Positions 8,135-16,786 of a stretch of 36,020 nucleotides of DNA are shown here, one piece after another. Numbering within the stretch: the stretch's first letter is position 1; every line of letters begins with the position of its first letter. A model generated the notes under the pieces. That model did not search any database. It had not been told where the DNA came from and saw only the letters and a program-made list of their open reading frames with translations. This stretch comes from Nitrosovibrio sp. Nv4 (lineage in GTDB: Bacteria > Pseudomonadota > Alphaproteobacteria > Acetobacterales > Acetobacteraceae): NCBI GenBank assembly GCA_943330455.2, contig CALQHT020000027.1, positions 1 through 36,020 on the forward strand, given 5' to 3'. Position numbers and translations under genes: made by a program.

Positions 8135-8157
8135 GGGGCGGCCTCAACGGCCGCCCC
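8135..8157 (+). terminator. strong GC hairpin after the flavin monooxygenase gene
   Basis: A perfect 9-bp stem (8135-8143 with 8149-8157, GGGGCGGCC/GGCCGCCCC) with a TCAAC loop lies 85 bases after the stop codon. It lacks a T-run, so it may be a Rho-assisted or weak terminator, or an RNA-stabilising hairpin. Confidence 0.5.
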
Positions 8158-8264
8158 ATTCGCGTACGCCCTGGGTAGTTTCCGAACCTACCCCAGTCGC
8201 ACTTCGGCGTGCATGGTAGCTCCTACCTGCCGGCCGAAACATCGTCCCACCACGTACCCTCACC

Positions 8265-8385
8265 GTGATTGCCGGCCTCGATCCAGCAACCCGCTTCCTG
8301 CCGTTGAAGCATGGGTTGGCTTGTCGAGCCCGGCAATGACGAGGCGGCTGCGCGTCAATCGATGGTTAGGGCGGTTGGTATGAGG
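8265..8385. repeat. dispersed palindromic repeat, copy 2
   Basis: The arm around 8268-8292 (GATTGCCGGCCTCGATCC) pairs imperfectly with 8312-8337, which ends CGAGCCCGGCAATGAC. It is followed by the tail GGGCGGTTGGTATGAG, also found at the end of copy 1 (2054-2167). Together with the hairpin at 8135-8157 it fills most of the 424-base gap 8050-8473. No gene is supported in that gap. Confidence 0.55.
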
Positions 8386-8473
8386 CCCGTGAACGCGGAC
8401 ACAGCATCGGCACGCCAGATCCCGAGAGCATGGTCTGACAGATCGAACACACCGGCCAGGGGAAACCGCCATA

Positions 8474-9754
8474 TTGGACGCCATACCCCAACCGCTCGCA
8501 GAGCCACGCACGAAGCCCGCTTCGGGCATCCGCGGTCTGCTGACCTGGGTTTGGCTACACCGGATGGCCGGACTGACCCTCCTCCTCTCCCTCTCCGCCC
8601 TCTCCTATTTCGCCATCCCCTTCCTGCTCGGCCCCACCGTCATCGGCGTCCCGGTCGCGCACGCGGATTTCGTGCAAAGCATCGTGGCAAGCGGTCATGT
8701 GGAGGCCTCGTTTCGGGTCAATATCGGCAGCCAGATCACCGGGATCGTGGTCGAGGTCCCGGTCTCGGAAGGCCAGGCGGTCAAGACCGGCGACGTGCTG
8801 ATCCGGCTCGACGATCATGAGGCACGCTCCGCCGTCGTCGCCGCCACCAGCGCCGTCGCCGAAGCCGAGGCGCGCATGCGCCAGATGGAAGAATTGACGC
8901 TCCCGTCCGCTCTGGAGGACGTCAAGCAGGCACAGGCCAACCGTATCAATGCGGTTGCCTCCCATTTTCGCACCGCAACCCTGGCCGCCAACGGCGATGC
9001 CACCAAGGTCGCGCTGGACGACGCCACCCGGGCGCTGCTGGTCGCGAATGCCCTGGTGCGAAACGCCGAACTCCAGGTGCTGACGAACTCCCCTGGCGGC
9101 AGCGATTACGTCATGACCGAAGCAAAATTGGCCCAGACCCAGGCCAGTCTGGCAACCGCGAACTCCCGATTGGGATATACAATCATCACCGCCCCCAGGG
9201 ACGGTGTGCTCATCCTGCGCGAAGTCGAGCGTGGGAACGTGGTGCAGCCATCGAATGTGCTGATGAAGCTGTCGCCGGCCGGTGACACCCAGTTGATCGT
9301 GCAGATCGACGAAAAGAACCTGGGCCTGATCGCGCTGGGCCAGAAGGCGCTGGCATCGGCGGATGCGTTCCCGAAACAGACCTTCGCGGCGGACCTGTCC
9401 TACATCAACCCCGGCGTCGATCTGCAGCGCGCCAGCGTCGAGGTGAAGTTGCAGGTCCCCGCCCCTCCCGCCTATCTGCGCCAGGACATGACGGTTTCGG
9501 TCGATATTGAGGTCGCGCGTCGGCCCGCGGCCCTGATCGTGCCGTCCGCCGATGTCCGGGACATCGCGACCGACGCGCCCTGGGTGATGAAACTCCAGGC
9601 AAGCCACGGTGTCCGCCAGCCAGTCAAGGTCGGTCTGGTCAGCGCCGGCAAGGCGGAAATCCTGGAAGGACTGAGCCCGGACGACATCATCCTTCCCGTG
9701 GCCGCCGGCATCAAGGAAGGCGCCAGGGTTAGAGCGTCCGCAGCCGCCCGATGA
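8474..9754 (+). CDS. periplasmic adaptor of a MacAB-type ABC exporter (MacA/HlyD family)
   Basis: A 426-residue membrane-fusion protein. One N-terminal transmembrane helix (about residues 31-52) anchors it in the inner membrane. The first half-lipoyl segment follows (Gly-Ser-Gln-Ile-Thr-Gly-Ile-Val through Gly-Gln-Ala-Val-Lys-Thr-Gly-Asp-Val-Leu), then a charged alpha-hairpin rich in Ala/Glu/Arg (about 110-215), the second half-lipoyl piece (Thr-Ile-Ile-Thr-Ala-Pro-Arg-Asp-Gly) and a beta-barrel domain. The order adaptor-permease-ATPase fits a MacAB-like tripartite exporter of peptides, lipids or drugs. The start is TTG, supported by AGGGGAA 9 bases upstream; a shorter ATG start at 8564 would cut into the membrane anchor. 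No outer-membrane TolC gene is adjacent. Confidence 0.87.
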   Translation: MDAIPQPLAEPRTKPASGIRGLLTWVWLHRMAGLTLLLSLSALSYFAIPFLLGPTVIGVPVAHADFVQSIVASGHVEASFRVNIGSQITGIVVEVPVSEGQAVKTGDVLIRLDDHEARSAVVAATSAVAEAEARMRQMEELTLPSALEDVKQAQANRINAVASHFRTATLAANGDATKVALDDATRALLVANALVRNAELQVLTNSPGGSDYVMTEAKLAQTQASLATANSRLGYTIITAPRDGVLILREVERGNVVQPSNVLMKLSPAGDTQLIVQIDEKNLGLIALGQKALASADAFPKQTFAADLSYINPGVDLQRASVEVKLQVPAPPAYLRQDMTVSVDIEVARRPAALIVPSADVRDIATDAPWVMKLQASHGVRQPVKVGLVSAGKAEILEGLSPDDIILPVAAGIKEGARVRASAAAR

Positions 9755-9785
9755 ACCGTCCCGTCTGATGAATCGCCCCATCTGA
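9751..9785 (+). repeat. 17-bp tandem repeat of the permease start region with two 5-codon mini-ORFs
   Basis: Two 17-base copies start at 9751 and 9768 and differ at three positions; a third partial copy begins at 9785. Each begins ATGAA and ends TCTG. The first ATG overlaps the adaptor stop (ATGA). The frames from 9751 and 9768 encode only five residues each and end in TGA overlapping the next ATG (TGATG). The third ATG opens the permease. The arrangement forms a stop-start relay between the two genes. Confidence 0.8.
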
Positions 9786-11014
9786 TGAACCGATGGACGC
9801 CGTTCGAGTGGATCGCCGCCCTGCGCTTCCTGCGCGAAGGGCGGATGCAGACGGGATTCGTGATCGTCGCCGTGGTGACCGGGGTCGCCGTGATCGTGTT
9901 CATGTCGGCTTTGCTGCTGAGCCTTCAGGCCAATTTCATCAAGCGCGTGCTGACCTCCCAGCCGCATATCCAGCTGATCCCCACCGACGAACTGGCCCGC
10001 CCACTGCGTCCCCCGCTCGCGGCGGAAAGCATGGCAGCGGTCGTCCAACGCCCGGCGCAGCGGATCCGCTCCATCGACCAGTGGCAGACGGTCCGCGACC
10101 AGTTGCTAAGCTGGAAGGACATCACCGCCGTCTCCCCCACCATGACGGCGTCCGCTCTGGCGGTCCGGGGCGAAGCGAGCCGGTCGGTCACCCTGACCGG
10201 GATCGAGCCCGAGGTCTATTTCCGGATCGTGCGCGTTCCCGACCTGCTGATCGCCGGCCAGGCCCGCCTGCTGACCGACGATATCCTGATCGGCACGGAA
10301 CTGGCCAAAGATCTCGGCACGACCCTGGGCGACAAGATCAACGTCACCGCGGCGACCGGCACATCGCTGACTCTGACCATCGCCGGCATCCTGGATTTCG
10401 GCAACAAGGGACCGAACCAGCGATCCACCTATGTCGCCTTGCGCACCGCGCAGGCCCTCGCCGGGCTGGTCGGCGGCGTCACCACGATCGACATCACCGT
10501 CCGTGACATCTACGCCGCCGAGACGATCGCTCGCCAGGTCGAGGCCTCAACCGGCGTGACCGCGGAAAGCTGGATCACGACCAATGCGCAATTCTTCGCG
10601 GCGGTACAGGCGCAGAACAGTTCCAACACGCTGATCCGGGTATTTGTCGGCCTGTCGGTCGGCTTCGGGATCGCCAGCGTCCTGGTCGTCTCCGTCATCC
10701 AGCGGTCCCGGGATATCGGCATCCTGCGCGCGATGGGCACGACCGAGGGCCAGATCCTGCGCGTGTTCCTGTTGCAGGGCGGGCTGCTGGGATTCGCCGG
10801 CTCCATCATCGGTGCCGCGGCCGGCGCCGGTGCACTCTATCTTTGGCACGCCGTGGTGCGGGAGCCGGATGGGAGCGAACTCTTCCCCTTGCTGCTGAGC
10901 CCCTCGCTGTTCATCTATGCGGTCCTGCTGGCCACCGTCACCGGTGTGGCGGCAGCGGCGGTGCCGGCCTTGCAAGCGGCGAAACTCGACCCCGTGGTGG
11001 CGATCCGTGGTTGA
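9785..11014 (+). CDS. MacB/FtsX-type ABC transporter permease
   Basis: A 409-residue permease with the MacB/LolC topology. There is one N-terminal transmembrane helix (about residues 18-42), a periplasmic domain of about 230 residues (MacB_PCD-like), then three C-terminal helices (about 283-303, 325-350 and 370-395, FtsX domain). The cytoplasmic turn [11 protein letters not shown] after the second helix is the characteristic coupling motif of this family. Unlike MacB itself, the ATPase is a separate downstream gene. The protein has the family end [16 protein letters not shown]. The start at 9785 is the third ATG of a 17-bp repeat and the only one in frame. Its end overlaps the ATPase gene by 8 bases. 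Confidence 0.9.
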   Translation: MNRWTPFEWIAALRFLREGRMQTGFVIVAVVTGVAVIVFMSALLLSLQANFIKRVLTSQPHIQLIPTDELARPLRPPLAAESMAAVVQRPAQRIRSIDQWQTVRDQLLSWKDITAVSPTMTASALAVRGEASRSVTLTGIEPEVYFRIVRVPDLLIAGQARLLTDDILIGTELAKDLGTTLGDKINVTAATGTSLTLTIAGILDFGNKGPNQRSTYVALRTAQALAGLVGGVTTIDITVRDIYAAETIARQVEASTGVTAESWITTNAQFFAAVQAQNSSNTLIRVFVGLSVGFGIASVLVVSVIQRSRDIGILRAMGTTEGQILRVFLLQGGLLGFAGSIIGAAAGAGALYLWHAVVREPDGSELFPLLLSPSLFIYAVLLATVTGVAAAAVPALQAAKLDPVVAIRG

Positions 11015-11759
11015 CGCAGCGGATGTCGTGCGGCTGGAGGGCGTCCGCAAATCCTACAATATCGGCTCGCCGATCGAGGTCGAGGTCTTGCACGACGTCC
11101 ACCTCTCCCTCCCGAGCGGCGAATTCGCCGCGCTGATCGGCCCGTCCGGTTCCGGCAAGAGCACGTTGCTGAACATCATCGGACTGCTCGATCGGCCCAG
11201 CGGCGGGCACCTGTTCATTGAGGGGCAGCAGACATCGGGCCTGGACGACGCGCACATCACCGCGATCCGCGGTCACAGTATCGGCTTCGTGTTCCAGTCC
11301 CATTGCCTGATCTCGGCGTTCACGGCGGTCGAAAACGTCATGATGCCGTTGCTGGTCGGGGGCGGGTTCCCGACGACGGCGATGCGCGAACGGGCAATGG
11401 CGTTGCTGGATGAGGTCGGGCTGGCGCAGTTCGGGAACAACCTCGCCAACAACATGTCCGGAGGCCAGCAGCAGCGGGTCGCAATCGCGCGGGCGCTGGT
11501 CACGCAACCCGCGATCGTGCTGGCGGATGAGCCGACCGGAAACCTGGATTCCCAGTCCGCCGACGCGGTGTTCTCCCTGATGCGGAAGGTCAACGAGGCC
11601 AGTGGCACCACCTTCCTGATCGTGACCCACAACATGGACCTCGCGCGCCGTTGCGAGCGCATCATCGAAGTGGTGGACGGCCGGATCGTTACGCCGAACC
11701 AGACCAGCGGTTCCCAAAAGATAACACCCCGTACAGAGCAGCCGGCATCCAGCGGATGA
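11007..11759 (+). CDS. ABC transporter ATP-binding protein (MacB/LolD type)
   Basis: A 250-residue ATPase subunit of the MacAB-type exporter. The Walker A motif is Gly-Pro-Ser-Gly-Ser-Gly-Lys-Ser-Thr (45-53), the Q-loop is Phe-Val-Phe-Gln-Ser, the signature is Met-Ser-Gly-Gly-Gln-Gln-Gln-Arg (near 150) and Walker B is Val-Leu-Ala-Asp-Glu-Pro-Thr (near 171-177), followed by Gly-Asn-Leu-Asp and the switch His in Val-Thr-His-Asn. Together these match the LolD/MacB/FtsE class. The start is taken as the GTG at 11007, inside the last codons of the permease; an ATG at 10917 would read 30 residues in the wrong frame over the permease. It is the last gene of the operon and ends shortly before a strong terminator. 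Confidence 0.9.
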   Translation: MVDAADVVRLEGVRKSYNIGSPIEVEVLHDVHLSLPSGEFAALIGPSGSGKSTLLNIIGLLDRPSGGHLFIEGQQTSGLDDAHITAIRGHSIGFVFQSHCLISAFTAVENVMMPLLVGGGFPTTAMRERAMALLDEVGLAQFGNNLANNMSGGQQQRVAIARALVTQPAIVLADEPTGNLDSQSADAVFSLMRKVNEASGTTFLIVTHNMDLARRCERIIEVVDGRIVTPNQTSGSQKITPRTEQPASSG

Positions 11760-11790
11760 TCGGTCTGCCCCGCACGGGGTGTTCAATCTT

Positions 11791-11823
11791 GCCCGCGTCT
11801 TATCCGGACGCGGGCGCCGTTTT
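11791..11823 (+). terminator. rho-independent terminator of the exporter operon, shared with convergent fusA
   Basis: A perfect 9-bp stem (11791-11799 with 11807-11815, GCCCGCGTC/GACGCGGGC) with a 7-base loop is followed by GCCGTTTT. It lies between the convergent ATPase gene and fusA and is best oriented for the plus-strand operon. Confidence 0.75.
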
Positions 11824-11836
11824 CAGAGAGCGGCGG

Positions 11837-13924
11837 TCAGGCGCTCTTCGCCATGATCTCTTCCGCGATGTTGCGCGGCACCGGATCGTAGTGATGGAAC
11901 TGCATTGTGAAGGAAGCGCGCCCCTTGGTCATGCTGCGCAGGTGGGAGATGTAGCCGAACATCTCCTTCAGCGGCACCTGGGCGCGCACGATGATCGTGG
12001 ACCCCGAGCTTTCCTGGTTCTGGATCTGCCCGCGGCGACGGTTCAAGTCGCCCACGACGTCACCCACATGATCCTGCGGCGTGGTGACTTCCACGTCCAT
12101 GATCGGCTCCAGGATGATCGGGCTGGCCTTCTTCATACCTTCGCGGAAGCAGGCCTTGGCAGCGATTTCGAACGCCAGGGCGGACGAGTCGACGTCGTGG
12201 TACTTGCCGTCCACCAGGGTGTATTTGAAATCCACCGTCGGGAACCCAGCCAGCACGCCGGTATCGGCCTGCACCTTGATGCCCTTTTCGACGGCTGGGA
12301 TGTATTCCTTCGGCACCGAGCCGCCGACGACCTTGTTTTCAAACACGACACCGCCGTTGCGGTCCATCGGCTGGAAGATAATCTTCACTTCGGCGTACTG
12401 GCCCGACCCACCGGACTGCTTCTTGTGGGTATAGGTCTCGGTCCACGGCTTGGAGATGGTTTCGCGATACGCAACCTGCGGGGCGCCGATGTCGCAATCC
12501 ACGCCATACTCGCGGCGCAGACGGTCGATGATGATTTCCAGATGCAGTTCGCCCATGCCGGACAGAATGGTCTGACCGGTTTCCTGGTCCGTCTTCAACC
12601 GCAGCGAGGGATCTTCGCCGGCCAGCTTCTGCAGGCCGAGGGTCATCTTCTCGACGGCTTCCTTGGTGCGCGGCTCAACGGCGATGTCGATAACCGGAAC
12701 CGGGAACGCCATCCGCTCCAGGATCACCGGATCGTCCGAGGATGCCAACGTGTCGCCCGTGCCGGTATCCTTCAGGCCAACGAAGGCAGCGATGTCACCG
12801 GCCTCGACTTCCTTGATTTCCGCCCGCTTGTCGGCGTGCATCTGGAACATCCGGCCGATCCGCTCCCGATGGCCCTTGGTGGTGTTCATCACCGTGTCGC
12901 CCGACTTCAAGGTGCCGGCATAGACGCGCACGAAGGTCAGGGTGCCGTATTTGTCGTTGATGATCTTGAACGCCAGACCCGCGAACGGCGCCTTGACGTT
13001 GGCCGGGATGCGGCGGCGGTTGGGATGTTCGGACTCATCGACGCCTTCATCCAACGCGACCGCGATGCCGGGTACGTCCACCGGAGACGGCAGGTAATCG
13101 ATCACCGCGTCCAACAGCGGCTGCACGCCCTTGTTCTTGAACGCCGTGCCGCACAGCACCGGACGGAACGCGCCAGAGATCGTGCCCGTCTTGATCGCCC
13201 GCTTCAGGGTTTCGACGGCGACATCGCCTTTCTCGAAATATTCCTCCATGCCAGCGTCATCGACCGACAGAGCGGTGTCCAGCAGCAACTGACGATATTC
13301 CGCGGCCTGCTCGACCAGATCGTCCGGGATCGGTTCGTCGTGGAACTGCGCGCCGAGTTCGCCGCCTTCCCAGATGATCGCCTTCATCTCAACGAGGTCG
13401 ACGATACCCAGGAACTTGTCCTCGATCCCGATCGGCAGTTGCAGCGGCAGCGCGATGATATCCAGCTTTTCCTTCAACGTGGCGAAGGCGCGGAAGAAAT
13501 CGGCCCCGGTGCGGTCCAGCTTGTTGATGAAGATGATGCGCGGCACGTTGTAGCGATCGGCCAGGCGCCAATTGGTCTCCGACTGCGGCTGCACGCCGGC
13601 CACGCCTTCGATAATGAAGATGGCGCCATCCAGCACGCGCAGGCTGCGATTGACCTCAATGTTGAAATCGATGTGGCCGGGCGTGTCGATGATGTTGATG
13701 CGGTTCTCTTTCCACTCACACGTCACCGCGGCGGAGGTGATGGTGATCCCCCGCTCCCGCTCCTGCTCCATATAATCGGTGGTTGTATTGCCGTCGTGCA
13801 CTTCGCCGATCTTGTGTGACACGCCCGTGTAATACAGGATGCGCTCGGTCGTGGTGGTCTTGCCCGCGTCGATATGCGCGGTGATGCCGATATTCCTGAT
13901 CCTGTCGAGCGGCGTGATAGACAC
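11837..13924 (-). CDS. fusA: translation elongation factor G
   Basis: A 695-residue ribosomal translocase GTPase. The G1 motif is Ala-His-Ile-Asp-Ala-Gly-Lys-Thr (16-23), the switch I region has Arg-Gly-Ile-Thr-Ile (58-62), G3 is Asp-Thr-Pro-Gly-His (80-84) and G4 is Asn-Lys-Leu-Asp (134-137, where many EF-Gs have Met). Domain III-V landmarks follow, including Gly-Met-Gly-Glu-Leu-His-Leu-Glu and Gly-Gly-Ser-Val-Pro-Lys-Glu-Tyr-Ile. Length is normal. The start is the GTG at 13924, preceded by GGAGG at 7 bases and followed by the family N-terminus; the frame upstream to 14092 lacks homology. No rpsL, rpsG or tuf gene is adjacent, so this is either a relocated fusA or a second EF-G. Sequence alone here cannot decide. 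Confidence 0.93.
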   Translation of the reverse strand: MSITPLDRIRNIGITAHIDAGKTTTTERILYYTGVSHKIGEVHDGNTTTDYMEQERERGITITSAAVTCEWKENRINIIDTPGHIDFNIEVNRSLRVLDGAIFIIEGVAGVQPQSETNWRLADRYNVPRIIFINKLDRTGADFFRAFATLKEKLDIIALPLQLPIGIEDKFLGIVDLVEMKAIIWEGGELGAQFHDEPIPDDLVEQAAEYRQLLLDTALSVDDAGMEEYFEKGDVAVETLKRAIKTGTISGAFRPVLCGTAFKNKGVQPLLDAVIDYLPSPVDVPGIAVALDEGVDESEHPNRRRIPANVKAPFAGLAFKIINDKYGTLTFVRVYAGTLKSGDTVMNTTKGHRERIGRMFQMHADKRAEIKEVEAGDIAAFVGLKDTGTGDTLASSDDPVILERMAFPVPVIDIAVEPRTKEAVEKMTLGLQKLAGEDPSLRLKTDQETGQTILSGMGELHLEIIIDRLRREYGVDCDIGAPQVAYRETISKPWTETYTHKKQSGGSGQYAEVKIIFQPMDRNGGVVFENKVVGGSVPKEYIPAVEKGIKVQADTGVLAGFPTVDFKYTLVDGKYHDVDSSALAFEIAAKACFREGMKKASPIILEPIMDVEVTTPQDHVGDVVGDLNRRRGQIQNQESSGSTIIVRAQVPLKEMFGYISHLRSMTKGRASFTMQFHHYDPVPRNIAEEIMAKSA

Positions 13925-14254
13925 GGTGAACCTCCATACGGCAAACGGGCGCGTGATCCAGGTCCGGATCCGGGGAATCCCCCCGCGCGCCCGTGGCAAA
14001 GCGCCGGCTGAATCCCAGCCGGCTATGATCACGGGGTCAGATGCGGCAGCCATCGCGATTTTGCAAGTGCGAATTGTCGCCGGATCGCGCATGGCAGCGC
14101 CTCCCGCTCCCCCGCCTCACCCGGCGCTCGGACTGACCGTGGCATCGCCCCCCCGTGGCATCCCCCGTGGCATCGGCCCCCCCTGGCATCGGACACAGAG
14201 CTGACGTCACATTTTGATACAGCGACCCGCGCACCGATCTGCTAACCTGCGACC
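13925..14254. other. intergenic region between divergent fusA and the DUF1800 gene
   Basis: This 330-base gap holds the fusA ribosome-binding site (13931-13935), a perfect 8-bp hairpin (14003-14010 with 14016-14023, loop AATCC), a cluster of GTGGCATC direct repeats (14140-14191) and a TGACGTCA palindrome (14203-14210). Promoters for both directions must lie here, but I cannot assign convincing -35/-10 boxes. No gene is supported. Confidence 0.6.
14140..14191. repeat. short GTGGCATC direct repeats
   Basis: The octamer GTGGCATC occurs at 14140, 14156 and 14168, with a one-mismatch copy (CTGGCATC) at 14184. The spacings are 16, 12 and 16 bases, with C-runs between copies. It may be slippage-prone simple sequence or a repeated protein-binding site upstream of the DUF1800 gene. 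Confidence 0.5.
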
Positions 14255-15544
14255 ATGGACATCCGCACCGCGCAGGCCCTCGTGCGATTCGGTCTCGGGC
14301 GACGGGGGGACGAAGCCCCGCCATCCGACCCCGTCGCCTGGCTGTTGTCGCAACTCCGGGATCCCGACCCCAGCCGGTTCGATCCTAAACCCAACAGTCA
14401 GGACGGCTTGGCCGCGTATCGGGACGATCGGAAATCACCGGTCCCGACCGGCGACTCCCGCGCGCTCACACTTTACAAGGCCAACGCCCAAGCCCAGCTC
14501 GCCAACGCGCTGATCACCCCGGCGCCGTTCCGGGAGCGTCTGGTCTGGTTCTGGACGAACCATTTCACCATCTCCGTCCGCCGAGGCGCCTGCCTGTCAG
14601 TCGCCGCCCCGTTCGTCGAAGAAGCCATTCGCCCGCATGTCACCGGGTCGTTCCACGACATGCTGCTGGCGGTGATGCGCCATCCGGCGATGCTGATCTA
14701 TCTGGACAACGTCAACTCCATCGGCCCCGAAAGCACGGTGGGTAAACGCATCAAGCGCGGGCTGAACGAAAACCTGGCCCGTGAGTGCCTGGAACTGCAC
14801 ACCGTCAGCCCCGCGTCCGGCTATACCCAGGCCGACGTGACCGCCCTGGCCAACGTCCTGACCGGATGGACCGTCTCCCGCCAGAACGACCCGATGGGAT
14901 ATCGGTTCAACAAAGAAGTCCACGAACCCGGCAGCAAACAGGTGTTGGGCCAGACCCTGCCCCAGGGCGAGGAAGGGGGACTTCGGATGCTCGACTTCCT
15001 GGCGCACCACCCTTCGACCCATCGGTTCCTGGCCACCAAGCTGGTTCGCCATTTCGTGGACGACAACCCGCCACCGGATGCCGTCCTCCGGGTGGAGGCC
15101 GCGTTGCGTGACACCAAAGGCAATCTCGGTGCGGCCGCGGCCAGTCTCGTCACGCTCGATGCCGCGTGGCAGCCGCTTCGCAAGGTCCGCGCGCCGCAGG
15201 ATTACGTCCTGGCCGCATGGCGCAGCCTGTCGCTGCAACCGGACCAGGCCGCCAATCTGATGGGGATTGTCGGTCGCCTGGGCCAGCCAGTCTGGACCGC
15301 GCCGGCGCCGAATGGCTGGCCTGACACGGCCGCGGACTGGTCGACCCCCGAAGCGATCTTGCGCCGGATCGACTGGGCCTATGGCTTTGCCAATCGCATT
15401 GGCACCAGCGACCCGGTCGAGCTCGGTACCGCAATCCTGGGGCCGCTGCTGAAGCAAACCACCTATGATGCCATGGCACGCGCCGGCTCCAGACGAGAGG
15501 CCATGACTTTGCTGCTCACCTCCCCCGAGTTTCAGAGGCGCTGA
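14255..15544 (+). CDS. DUF1800 family protein
   Basis: A 429-residue DUF1800 protein of unknown biochemical function. Family hallmarks are visible: Phe-Gly-Leu-Gly near the start, Trp-Phe-Trp-Thr-Asn-His-Phe near residue 95, the central Leu-Ile-Tyr-Leu-Asp-Asn-Val-Asn-Ser, Asn-Glu-Asn-Leu-Ala-Arg-Glu-Cys-Leu-Glu-Leu-His-Thr, and Tyr-Thr-Gln-Ala-Asp-Val-Thr-Ala-Leu-Ala. No clear signal peptide is present. In many bacteria DUF1800 genes precede a Tat-exported DUF1501 gene, as here, where stop and start overlap as TGATG. The two products probably act together, possibly in the envelope. Confidence 0.88.
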   Translation: MDIRTAQALVRFGLGRRGDEAPPSDPVAWLLSQLRDPDPSRFDPKPNSQDGLAAYRDDRKSPVPTGDSRALTLYKANAQAQLANALITPAPFRERLVWFWTNHFTISVRRGACLSVAAPFVEEAIRPHVTGSFHDMLLAVMRHPAMLIYLDNVNSIGPESTVGKRIKRGLNENLARECLELHTVSPASGYTQADVTALANVLTGWTVSRQNDPMGYRFNKEVHEPGSKQVLGQTLPQGEEGGLRMLDFLAHHPSTHRFLATKLVRHFVDDNPPPDAVLRVEAALRDTKGNLGAAAASLVTLDAAWQPLRKVRAPQDYVLAAWRSLSLQPDQAANLMGIVGRLGQPVWTAPAPNGWPDTAADWSTPEAILRRIDWAYGFANRIGTSDPVELGTAILGPLLKQTTYDAMARAGSRREAMTLLLTSPEFQRR

Positions 15545-16728
15545 TGGTCAAATTGTCCCGCCGCTCCGCCCTTCTGGGTCTGAGCGCCGCATTCACTCTC
15601 GGGCGCGGCTCGCTTGCACTGGCGCAGGCACAAACCGAAAAGCGCCTGATCGTCATCAACCTGCGCGGCGCGATGGATGGGCTCGCCACCGTCATCCCTT
15701 ACGGCGATCCCGGTCTGGTGGAACTGAGGGGCGCGGTTTCACCCGCTCCCGGTGAACCGAACGGGCCGTTGGATCTTGGCGGGTTCTATGCGCTGAATCC
15801 CGCACTGACCAACCTCTACACGATGTACAAGGCGGGTGAGTTCCTGCCCATCCACGCCGTCGCCGGCCCCTATCGCGATCGCAGCCACTTCATCGCTCAG
15901 GATTTCCTGGAAAGCGGCGCCGACCACCGGCTGGCGAGCGGCTGGTTGAACCGGACCCTGGTGGCCATACCGACCCCCGCGGGTCTGCCGCCGGAACGGG
16001 AGGGCGTGGCAATCGGTGGCCAGGTGCCGCTGCTGATGCGCGGCGCGGCCCCGGTCAGCAACTGGGCTCCCGGCGGGTTGCCCTCGCCCGAGGCCGGGCT
16101 TTACGCCACGATCGCCGCGCTTAATCGACCGGACCCGGTCATCGGCCCGGCGGTGATGGTCGGACTCAGCTCCCGCGGGTTCAGCGCCGGCGTCCTGAAC
16201 GGGATGGAGCAGGACCGCTCCCAGGGCCAGTTTGCCACCCTGGCGACCAGCGCGGGACAAATGCTCCGTACCGCGAACGGCCCCCGCATCGCATCCATGG
16301 AGCTCGGCGGCTGGGACACCCATATCGGCCAGGCCACCCGCCTCACGAACCTGCTCCGCCAGCTCGACTCAGGTATCGCTGCCCTGAAGACCACGTTGGG
16401 CCCTGTCTGGAGCCAGACTGTCGTGCTGGTCATGACGGAATTCGGCCGCACCGCGAAGATGAACGGCACCGGCGGGACCGATCACGGCACCGGGACGGTC
16501 TCGTTGGTGATCGGCGGAGCCGTGGCCGGTGGACGCGTCGCCGGAACCTGGCCGGGCGTCGGCCCGGGCAAGCTGCTCGACAACCGGGATCTGGCCCCCA
16601 CCACCGATCTCCGCGCCATCACCAAAGCGATCCTGGCCCAACATCTAGGCCTGGACCGGCGGGCGCTGGCCCAGATTTTCCCTGGCAGCGAGGCGGTGGC
16701 GCCCATGGGTGGGGTCATCCGGACCTGA
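15544..16728 (+). CDS. DUF1501 family protein with Tat signal
   Basis: A 394-residue DUF1501 protein, distantly related to the alkaline phosphatase/sulfatase fold. The N-terminus has a twin-arginine signal (Ser-Arg-Arg-Ser-Ala-Leu-Leu-Gly, residues 5-12), a hydrophobic stretch and Ala-Leu-Ala-Gln-Ala as a likely cleavage region, so it should be exported folded. Family motifs are Asn-Leu-Arg-Gly-Ala-Met-Asp-Gly-Leu, Ser-His-Phe (near 117), Gly-Gly-Trp-Asp-Thr-His (near 257), Met-Thr-Glu-Phe-Gly-Arg-Thr and Gly-Thr-Asp-His-Gly-Thr-Gly, which could supply metal ligands. It is translationally coupled to the DUF1800 gene. The substrate is unknown. Confidence 0.88.
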   Translation: MVKLSRRSALLGLSAAFTLGRGSLALAQAQTEKRLIVINLRGAMDGLATVIPYGDPGLVELRGAVSPAPGEPNGPLDLGGFYALNPALTNLYTMYKAGEFLPIHAVAGPYRDRSHFIAQDFLESGADHRLASGWLNRTLVAIPTPAGLPPEREGVAIGGQVPLLMRGAAPVSNWAPGGLPSPEAGLYATIAALNRPDPVIGPAVMVGLSSRGFSAGVLNGMEQDRSQGQFATLATSAGQMLRTANGPRIASMELGGWDTHIGQATRLTNLLRQLDSGIAALKTTLGPVWSQTVVLVMTEFGRTAKMNGTGGTDHGTGTVSLVIGGAVAGGRVAGTWPGVGPGKLLDNRDLAPTTDLRAITKAILAQHLGLDRRALAQIFPGSEAVAPMGGVIRT

Positions 16729-16760
16729 CCTCATAGGCTCCGTGCCATCGTTGCGGCCGA

Positions 16761-16779
16761 CCACGGATTGACTCCGTGG
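16761..16779. terminator. hairpin between convergent DUF1501 and type I secretion genes
   Basis: A perfect 7-bp stem (CCACGGA/TCCGTGG, 16761-16767 with 16773-16779) with a TTGAC loop lies in the 58-base gap between two convergent genes. There is no T-run on either strand, so a bidirectional, perhaps Rho-assisted, terminator is only likely by position. Confidence 0.45.
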
Positions 16780-16786
16780 CGACCCA

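Noticed and set aside
8050-8473. A gene in the gap before the MacA-like gene
   Set aside because: The open frames here lack a convincing ribosome-binding site and cross hairpins and the dispersed repeat; no family pattern was recognised.
10917-11006. Longer ATPase start at 10917
   Set aside because: The extra 30 residues overlap the permease in another frame and are Arg/Trp/Cys-rich; the family N-terminus begins right after the GTG at 11007.
11651-13819. Plus-strand open frame of 722 codons opposite fusA
   Set aside because: It lies entirely over EF-G, which has all GTPase motifs; the antisense translation shows no family features.
13925-14092. N-terminal extension of EF-G
   Set aside because: The upstream in-frame sequence lacks EF-G homology, while GGAGG followed by GTG at 13924 starts exactly at the conserved N-terminus.
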